The position numbers were made by a program, and so were the translations under genes. The notes beneath the pieces are model-generated. The model was not told where the DNA came from. It was given only the letters and a program-made list of their open reading frames with translations, and ran no database searches. A stretch of DNA of 17,211 nucleotides from PGYR01 sp048267165. Lineage in GTDB: Bacteria > Bacteroidota > Ignavibacteria > Kapaibacteriales > UBA2268. Of the stretch, positions 12,202 through 17,211 are shown piece after piece (within the stretch, counting starts at the first letter, position 1; every line of letters starts with the position of its first letter). Location: the NCBI GenBank assembly GCA_048267165.1, contig JBLWYD010000060.1, forward strand, positions 1 to 17,211, given 5' to 3'.

Positions 12202-14229
12202 TTAAATTAATCCTTTATATTTTCTTAAAAACCACTCTATAGCCAAGCTCAAAATAAGTAGGCCTAAAAAGAATTTGAAATCAATCAAAGGTACAATATT
12301 TTTACTGCTTTTCTGTATGGTAGCGTAGCGTTCGTCTTTCAGCAAATCATCTATCAACGTTTCTGTTTTAGCAACAAAATAGCTAGTTCCATTAGTTTTT
12401 TCTGCAACCTGCTCTAGCTTAGACACATTCGCATTTAAGAATTGCTGTTCTATATAGTATTCTAGTATTTGAAAAGCTCCAGATTCCGAAATATTTTCGC
12501 TTGTAGCTTTCACAGTGAAGCTATATTCCCCAGCAGGAAGGTGACTAATATCTACCTGATAGTGGTTTCCTTTTAGAATAAACGGAAGGGTAGTTATTTC
12601 TTCTGTAGTTTTATTTTTTAAAATAATATTTAAAGATTCTTTAGCATCAAATTCATAGTTTTTATTAAAAAACTGTGCTTTAATTACTCTGTTTGAACTT
12701 CCTTGATAAAAAGATTCGTAATCTATATTTAATCTGTTTTTACGCTTATTAGATGCAAGGTACTGGACTAGTTTACCAATAAATGTATCAAAATTATTAA
12801 AGGACTTATTGTTTAAGAAACTCTGTGCTCTCCATCTCCAAATATCTTCTCCTAAAAGAAGCACCTCTCTTCTACCGTTCGTTTCAAAACTTAGCAATAA
12901 AGGATCTTCTGTTTCTATGCTACCAATCTTTTTATTTAAAATAGTTTCTACAGGAATAGAAAAAGTAGCTTTACCAAAAGCAGATTGTAGTGGTGGAAAC
13001 GATTCAAAATCTAAATCGTCTATAATAAAAGTAGTATAATTGGTATTTAAACTTGCTTGATAATCTTCGGTTTGACTAGTAATATCATGCTTATAATCTG
13101 TAGTGTTTTTATTTACAAAAGAATAGTCTGTTTTAGTACCTAAGACTACTAACTTATTGGCATTGTTTTGCTGTAAATCTTCAAAAACACTTTTAAATGT
13201 ATTGTTTGGCTGATACAATATTACTAATTGAAAATCATTTTTTTGCGACAGATATTCCTTTGGGCTTAATATCGAAACAGAACGTTGTTCGTTGGTTTCA
13301 ATACTCTTTTTAAAAGCTCCTAAATCTGGATGTATTAGGTCTGAAACAATAGCTACATTTGTCTTTTGATCAATTACTTCAACTGCAAAATTCTTATAAT
13401 TATTAATAGTATTTTTTTCACTATCTAATGGAAGAATTTGTGCTTTATACGATTGTACTCCTACTCTATTTGCTGGTAAAGTGAAATTTAAAATTTTAGA
13501 ATTATCCTCTTTACTAAAGCTGATATTTTCAGAATAAACCGTTGAAACTCCCGACGTAACAACAAATTTAGAAGTAACACTACTGTTTCCGTTGTAAGTT
13601 ACAATAGCTTCAACAGGAAAATTATTTTTTAAAAATGCGTATTTATTTACGTTTAGTTGCTGAAGTTTTAAATCGGTATACTTTACAGTATCTCCTAATA
13701 TAATAGGATAAATAGGTTGGTTTACCTTTTCAGCGGAATAAACATAATCATTACCATAGGTTTGGTTTCCGTCTGATAATAAAATAATTGGGGAAGTCGT
13801 ATTTTTATATATTTGAGAAAACTCTGAAAAAGCCTTATCTATATTGGTTTCTTGTTCTTTAAAAGAAAGAGAATCACTTGCTTGAAGGTCCTTTCCAAAG
13901 GAAAAGAAATTAAGATTAAACTTATCTAATAAGTTTTTGTTTTCCTTTAAAGTAGAAACTAGTTCAGAAACATTTTCCGTTTGTTGTAAATGCGCAATAG
14001 AACTAGAATTATCTACAGCGATAATTAAGTTAGGCTTTTCGGTGTAGAAGCTAATTTTTTCAAATTTCGGATTCACTAAAAGCAGCAATAGCGTAAAAAC
14101 ACTAATAAACCTTAAAAATGCAAAAAGCCAATTACTTTTATTTTTTCCTTTTACATTATACTGAAAAAGCGCTACAAGTAGCGCTATAATTCCAGATAAT
14201 ATAATGTATAAGAGAGTCTCTATTTGCAT
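12202..14229 (-). CDS. Large VWA-domain membrane protein
   Basis: The 675-residue protein has two N-terminal transmembrane helices (about 5-23 and 37-52) and a last one near 649-667 (FFLGLLILSLAIEWFL) ending in RKYKGLI. Between them is a periplasmic region that opens with a von Willebrand A domain. The metal-ion site is intact: DNSSS (Asp73, Ser75, Ser77), a Thr at 128 and SDG with Asp153. Several beta-sandwich-like segments follow (for example IVTYNGNSSVTSKFVVTSG and HYQVDISHLPAGEYSFTVK), and a glutamine-amidotransferase-like section around QLVILYQPNN is possible. The shape recalls the BatA/BatB-neighbour proteins of Bacteroidota, but no MoxR ATPase lies beside it. Function is unknown; it may organise envelope complexes with the adjacent prohibitin-like protein. 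Confidence 0.85.
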   Translation of the reverse strand: MQIETLLYIILSGIIALLVALFQYNVKGKNKSNWLFAFLRFISVFTLLLLLVNPKFEKISFYTEKPNLIIAVDNSSSIAHLQQTENVSELVSTLKENKNLLDKFNLNFFSFGKDLQASDSLSFKEQETNIDKAFSEFSQIYKNTTSPIILLSDGNQTYGNDYVYSAEKVNQPIYPIILGDTVKYTDLKLQQLNVNKYAFLKNNFPVEAIVTYNGNSSVTSKFVVTSGVSTVYSENISFSKEDNSKILNFTLPANRVGVQSYKAQILPLDSEKNTINNYKNFAVEVIDQKTNVAIVSDLIHPDLGAFKKSIETNEQRSVSILSPKEYLSQKNDFQLVILYQPNNTFKSVFEDLQQNNANKLVVLGTKTDYSFVNKNTTDYKHDITSQTEDYQASLNTNYTTFIIDDLDFESFPPLQSAFGKATFSIPVETILNKKIGSIETEDPLLLSFETNGRREVLLLGEDIWRWRAQSFLNNKSFNNFDTFIGKLVQYLASNKRKNRLNIDYESFYQGSSNRVIKAQFFNKNYEFDAKESLNIILKNKTTEEITTLPFILKGNHYQVDISHLPAGEYSFTVKATSENISESGAFQILEYYIEQQFLNANVSKLEQVAEKTNGTSYFVAKTETLIDDLLKDERYATIQKSSKNIVPLIDFKFFLGLLILSLAIEWFLRKYKGLI

Positions 14230-14246
14230 TTTTAGGTTTTAGAAAT

Positions 14247-14993
14247 TTATGTTAACATTCCTCCGTCAACATTCAAGGTCTGACCGGTAACGTAAGCAGA
14301 CATATCACTAGCAAGGAATACACATACATTTGCAATATCTTCTGGTGTTCCTCCTCTTTTTAAAGGAATAGCACTTCTCCACCCTTTTACTGTTTCTTCA
14401 TCTAATTTTGCTGTCATTTCTGTTTCAATAAAACCAGGAGCAATTACATTACATCTAATGTTTCTAGAACCAAGTTCTAAAGCTACGGATTTAGAGAAAC
14501 CAATAATTCCAGCTTTTGAAGCGGCATAATTTGTTTGTCCTGCGTTTCCTTTAACTCCAACAACAGAACTCATATTAATTATTGATCCTTTACGTTGTTT
14601 TAGCATTGTACGTTGTACCGCTTTGGTCATGTTGAAAACAGACTTAAGGTTTACTTCAATTACTTTATCGAAGTCCTCCTCTGAAATACGCATTAATAGA
14701 TTGTCTTTAGTAATTCCAGCATTATTGATAAGTATATCTATGCTTCCGAATTCCTTAACCACTTCTTCTGCAAGTTTTTGAGATTCCTCAAAATCTGCAG
14801 CATTACTTTGGTATCCTTTAGCTTTTACACCATAGGCTATTAATTCTTTTTCTAAAGCGTTTGAAGCTTCTACGGAAGAGCTATATGTAAAAGCAACATT
14901 TGCACCTTGTTGTGCAAAAACTTCTGCAATTCCTTTACCAATTCCTCTACTAGCTCCTGTAATAATGGCTGTTTTTCCTTCTAATAGTTTCAT
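14247..14993 (-). CDS. fabG: 3-oxoacyl-ACP reductase
   Basis: FabG reduces 3-oxoacyl-ACP to 3-hydroxyacyl-ACP with NADPH in each round of fatty-acid elongation. The 248-residue protein is a classical short-chain dehydrogenase: TGASRGIG (12-19) for cofactor binding, NNAG (90-93), and the catalytic Asn115, Ser143, Tyr156 and Lys160 (YAASK). INMSSVVGVKGNAGQTNYAASK and the end VTGQTLNVDGGM are typical of true FabG rather than other SDR enzymes. No membrane segment is present. A TAnnTTTG box lies upstream (15070-15077), after the sucD terminator. The VWA gene begins 17 bases after the stop, so fabG is the first gene of a three-gene unit. Confidence 0.93.
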   Translation of the reverse strand: MKLLEGKTAIITGASRGIGKGIAEVFAQQGANVAFTYSSSVEASNALEKELIAYGVKAKGYQSNAADFEESQKLAEEVVKEFGSIDILINNAGITKDNLLMRISEEDFDKVIEVNLKSVFNMTKAVQRTMLKQRKGSIINMSSVVGVKGNAGQTNYAASKAGIIGFSKSVALELGSRNIRCNVIAPGFIETEMTAKLDEETVKGWRSAIPLKRGGTPEDIANVCVFLASDMSAYVTGQTLNVDGGMLT

Positions 14994-15069
14994 TTAAATA
15001 TCTTTGTGCCTAGCATTTACAAACGACTTAAAAGTTTATGTAAATATAAATGGCTGTTCATTCTTCTTT

Positions 15070-15077
15070 CAAATATA
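15070..15077 (-). promoter_or_regulatory. Candidate promoter -7 element for fabG
   Basis: The minus strand reads TATATTTG, an exact TAnnTTTG match, about 77 bases before the fabG ATG. It lies just past the sucD terminator. The -33 position holds TCG (one mismatch to TTG) at suitable spacing. Confidence 0.4.
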
Positions 15078-15099
15078 ACAAATACAAATTGTACGATAT

Positions 15100-15132
15100 A
15101 AAAAAAACCTCACAAAATAATGTGAGGTTTTT
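15100..15132 (-). terminator. Rho-independent terminator after sucD
   Basis: CCTCACA (15108-15114) and TGTGAGG (15121-15127) form a perfect stem with a 6-base loop, extended by A/T pairs. Eight T (15100-15107 in complement) follow on the minus strand. It is 22 bases beyond the sucD stop. Confidence 0.88.
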
Positions 15133-15153
15133 AATATCTATAGTTTATTGAGA

Positions 15154-16026
15154 TTATCCTAAAACCTCTGCTACTTTTTTACCAATTTCAGCAGGTGAAT
15201 CAACAACGTGGATACCACATTCTCTCATAATTTTCTTCTTTGCTTGTGCAGTGTCATCGCTTCCACCAACAATAGCTCCAGCGTGTCCCATTGTACGTCC
15301 TGCAGGTGCAGTTTCTCCAGCAATAAATCCGATTACCGGCTTTTTAGAACCACTAGCTTTATACCAATTTGCAGCGTCTGCTTCTAACTGACCTCCAATT
15401 TCACCAATCATTACAACTGCTTCCGTTTCTGGGTCGTTAATTAATAATTCTACAGCTTCTTTTGTTGTAGTTCCAATAATAGGATCTCCACCAATTCCGA
15501 TTGCTGTAGTAATTCCTAAACCTTGTTTTACAACTTGGTCTGCAGCTTCGTAAGTTAAAGTACCTGATTTAGATACAATTCCTACAGTTCCTTTTTTGAA
15601 AACAAAACCTGGCATAATACCAACTTTAGCTTCACCCGGAGTGATAACTCCTGGACAGTTAGGGCCAATTAGTCTACAGTCTTTACCTTTAATGTAATCT
15701 GCAGCTTTGATCATATCTGCTACAGGAATACCTTCTGTAATTGCAATAATTACTTTAATTCCAGCATCTGCAGCTTCCATAATAGCATCTGCAGCGAAAG
15801 CTGGCGGTACAAAAATAATAGATGTATCTGCTCCTGCTTTTTCTACAGCTTCAGAAACCGTATTAAAAACTGGTCTGTCTAAGTGAGTTTGTCCACCTTT
15901 ACCTGGTGTTACACCACCAACAACATTTGTTCCATATTCAATCATTTGTCCAGCGTGAAAAGTACCTTCACTTCCTGTAAATCCTTGAACTATTATTTTT
16001 GAATCTTTATTAACTAAAACGCTCAT
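15154..16026 (-). CDS. sucD: Succinate-CoA ligase, alpha subunit
   Basis: SucD pairs with the beta subunit SucC to interconvert succinyl-CoA and succinate with formation of ATP or GTP in the TCA cycle. The 290-residue protein shows the CoA-binding Rossmann motif TGSEGTFH (17-24), GKGGQTH (42-48), and GPNCPG (121-126). VSKSGTLTYE (151-160), GGDPIIGT (179-186) and GRTMGHAGAI with the phosphorylated His248 complete the set. The family length is normal. No sucC lies beside it, consistent with the split arrangement common in Bacteroidota. It has its own promoter (16128-16135), a leader of about 95 bases and its own terminator, so it is transcribed alone. Confidence 0.96.
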   Translation of the reverse strand: MSVLVNKDSKIIVQGFTGSEGTFHAGQMIEYGTNVVGGVTPGKGGQTHLDRPVFNTVSEAVEKAGADTSIIFVPPAFAADAIMEAADAGIKVIIAITEGIPVADMIKAADYIKGKDCRLIGPNCPGVITPGEAKVGIMPGFVFKKGTVGIVSKSGTLTYEAADQVVKQGLGITTAIGIGGDPIIGTTTKEAVELLINDPETEAVVMIGEIGGQLEADAANWYKASGSKKPVIGFIAGETAPAGRTMGHAGAIVGGSDDTAQAKKKIMRECGIHVVDSPAEIGKKVAEVLG

Positions 16027-16063
16027 TTATGTTAAATTTAAATTTATTTTTTATGTTTTTAAG

Positions 16064-16089
16064 AGTCTATCATCACAGATTTCTAGACT
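16064..16089 (-). promoter_or_regulatory. Possible hairpin in the sucD leader
   Basis: AGTCTA (16064-16069) and TAGACT (16084-16089) are reverse complements separated by 14 bases, inside the inferred leader of sucD. It is only six pairs and AT-rich, so it may be chance. Confidence 0.2.
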
Positions 16090-16127
16090 TTTTTAGAACC
16101 TATAAGTATTTTTTTAGATTCCTTGTG

Positions 16128-16135
16128 CAAAAGTA
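16128..16135 (-). promoter_or_regulatory. Promoter -7 element for sucD
   Basis: The minus strand reads ATCTTACTTTTGC, an exact TAnnTTTG match, with a TTTA (close to TTTG) at about the right distance upstream for a -33 element. The inferred start leaves a leader of about 95 bases before the ATG at 16026. Confidence 0.5.
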
Positions 16136-16178
16136 AGATTTTGCTAAGAGATTTTAAAGTGTTTTATACTTTAATTTC

Positions 16179-16571
16179 TTAAAAAGTGCTTAAACTAGTA
16201 GCGCTTTCGTCTGCAAGTAAACTTATTTGATATCCTTTGATAATTTTATCTCCTTCTACCTCCCAAATACTTGTGAAATGGGCTAAAGGTATTTCTTCTT
16301 CAGGGTTTTCAATAGTAGTTACATAGGATGTATAACGTATAGTTACCATGTTTCCATCTTGTAATAAGTGACTTATTTCAAAACGTAGCGTGTTATACAT
16401 TTTTCTAACTTCTTCAAACACCATTTTTAATGCATCAATGTCTAGAATACTAAAGCCATCACTTGCATGCCAATTTACTTTACAGTCTTTATGAAAACAC
16501 TGTTCTACAGCATCTGAATTATTTGCTAAGTCCGAATTATAAAATTTCTCAACAACTTCTTTAGGGGTCAT
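16179..16571 (-). CDS. NTF2-like (SnoaL-type) protein
   Basis: The 130-residue protein has the pattern of the NTF2-like superfamily: an opening helix TPKEVVEKFYNSDLANNSDAVEQCF, then HKDCKVNWHASDGF. IDALKMVFEEVRKMYNTLRFEI and the curved strands NMVTIRYTSYVTT and FTSIWEVEGDKIIKGYQI follow. These small alpha+beta cones serve as enzymes (isomerase, cyclase, hydratase) or ligand-binding domains; the function here cannot be assigned. There is no signal peptide. The ATG directly follows the stop of the LpxD-like gene with no spacing, so translation is probably coupled and the two proteins made together. The sucD promoter lies just past its stop, in the next gap. Confidence 0.85.
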   Translation of the reverse strand: MTPKEVVEKFYNSDLANNSDAVEQCFHKDCKVNWHASDGFSILDIDALKMVFEEVRKMYNTLRFEISHLLQDGNMVTIRYTSYVTTIENPEEEIPLAHFTSIWEVEGDKIIKGYQISLLADESATSLSTF

Positions 16572-17211
16572 TTACTTCTTTTTTAATTGTTCGACAATTT
16601 GAGGGATTTTTTTGATATAAGCCAATTCTTTCAGCTTTACTCTAGATTCTTCTATAGGAGTTCCAAAATATGACTTTCCTCCTTCAATAGATTTAGTTAC
16701 ACCTGTTTGACCAAGAATAACAGCTTTTTCGCCAATTGTAATGCCACTAGTGGTTCCTACTTGTCCCCAAATAGTAACTTCATCACCAATTATACAGCAT
16801 CCTGCGATTCCTGTTTGTGAAGCTATCAAGCACTTTTTACCAATAACCGTATCATGTCCTACTTGAATTTGATTGTCAAGTTTTGAACCTTCACCAATGG
16901 TAGTGTCTCCTGTAACTCCTTTATCTATAGTACAAAGTGCACCAATATCAACATTGTCTTCAATAACTACTCTTCCTCCTGATATTAAAGGATCGAAGCC
17001 TTCTGGTCTCTTTTTATAATAAAAAGCAGAAGCTCCTAATATAGAACCTGCTTGAATATTTACATTATTTCCAATTACTGTATCATCATAAATACTTACG
17101 TTGGAATGAATTATACAGTTATCGCCAATCACTACATTATTACCTATAAAGCAATTAGGCTGAATAATAGTGTTTTTACCAATCTTAGCAGATAGAGCAA
17201 TTGCTACATTT
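16572..17211 (-). CDS. LpxD-like acyltransferase (left-handed beta helix), N-terminus outside window
   Basis: The frame is open from the window edge to a TAA at 16572-16574 (212 residues visible). It consists of hexapeptide repeats of the left-handed beta helix: IGNNVVIGDNCIIHSNVSI, IGEGSKLDNQIQVGHDTVIG, and so on. LDNQIQVGHDTVIG matches the LpxD region that holds the catalytic His; SGGRVVIEDNVDIGALCTIDKG is also LpxD-like. LpxD adds 3-hydroxyacyl chains to UDP-glucosamine in lipid A synthesis. The C-terminal helix (EESRVKLKELAYIKKIPQIVEQL) suits the family. A GTG at 17132 could be mistaken for a start, but repeats continue upstream of it, so the true start lies beyond the window. This may be a second paralogue rather than the main LpxD. 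Confidence 0.88.
   Translation of the reverse strand, partial: NVAIALSAKIGKNTIIQPNCFIGNNVVIGDNCIIHSNVSIYDDTVIGNNVNIQAGSILGASAFYYKKRPEGFDPLISGGRVVIEDNVDIGALCTIDKGVTGDTTIGEGSKLDNQIQVGHDTVIGKKCLIASQTGIAGCCIIGDEVTIWGQVGTTSGITIGEKAVILGQTGVTKSIEGGKSYFGTPIEESRVKLKELAYIKKIPQIVEQLKKK

Noticed and set aside
12809..13039. Plus-strand open frame inside the VWA gene
   Set aside because: It overlaps a long gene with consistent domain structure and shows no coding features of its own.
17130..17132. GTG as the start of the LpxD-like gene
   Set aside because: Hexapeptide repeats continue upstream in the same frame to the window edge, so this codon is an internal valine.

Overview
The window looks like ordinary chromosomal DNA from a member of the Flavobacteriaceae (Bacteroidota). 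It is strongly AT-rich, its genes start almost only at ATG, and its promoters fit the Bacteroidota TAnnTTTG type better than the sigma-70 type. It also holds family hallmarks: a secreted leucine-rich-repeat protein with a type IX secretion (Por) C-terminal domain, a DUF4369 lipoprotein, an OmpA-like lipoprotein and an LpxD-like acyltransferase next to sucD. I see no IS element, phage, CRISPR array, tRNA, rRNA or defence locus, and no gene-free stretch longer than 300 bases. The longest gap, 9068-9303, holds two small hairpins and otherwise nothing I can name.

Layout. Positions 1-3396 (minus strand): an rRNA methyltransferase of the RlmI type, then a DEAD-box RNA helicase, a small two-helix membrane protein and a GNAT acetyltransferase cut by the window edge. 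The helicase and the two genes after it are closely spaced and probably one transcript. Positions 3550-6029 (plus strand): a small exported protein, an OmpA-family lipoprotein, a DUF3817 membrane protein, and a DUF4369 lipoprotein gene interrupted by an in-frame TAA. The first two genes are each followed by a clear terminator. Positions 6032-11204 (minus strand): the LRR protein, an acyl-CoA thioesterase, a DUF2461 protein, two very short genes (an acidic lipoprotein and a DUF1328 membrane protein), a CorA channel and a divergent TruA-type pseudouridine synthase. Positions 11367-14993 (minus strand): a fabG / VWA membrane protein / prohibitin-like cluster bounded by terminators on both sides. 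Positions 15154-17211 (minus strand): sucD, an NTF2-like protein and a partial LpxD-like acyltransferase.

How the genes fit together. Most are housekeeping: RNA processing (RlmI type, TruA type, RNA helicase), central and fatty-acid metabolism (SucD, FabG, thioesterase), lipid A or envelope assembly (LpxD-like, OmpA-like) and ion balance (CorA). No coordinated novel multi-gene system is evident. The points most worth a second look are the nonsense-interrupted and apparently truncated DUF4369 gene, a perfect 18-bp palindrome in the helicase leader, the pair of 54-55 residue genes behind a two-hairpin leader, the altered active-site motif of the TruA homologue, and the fabG-VWA-SPFH cluster.
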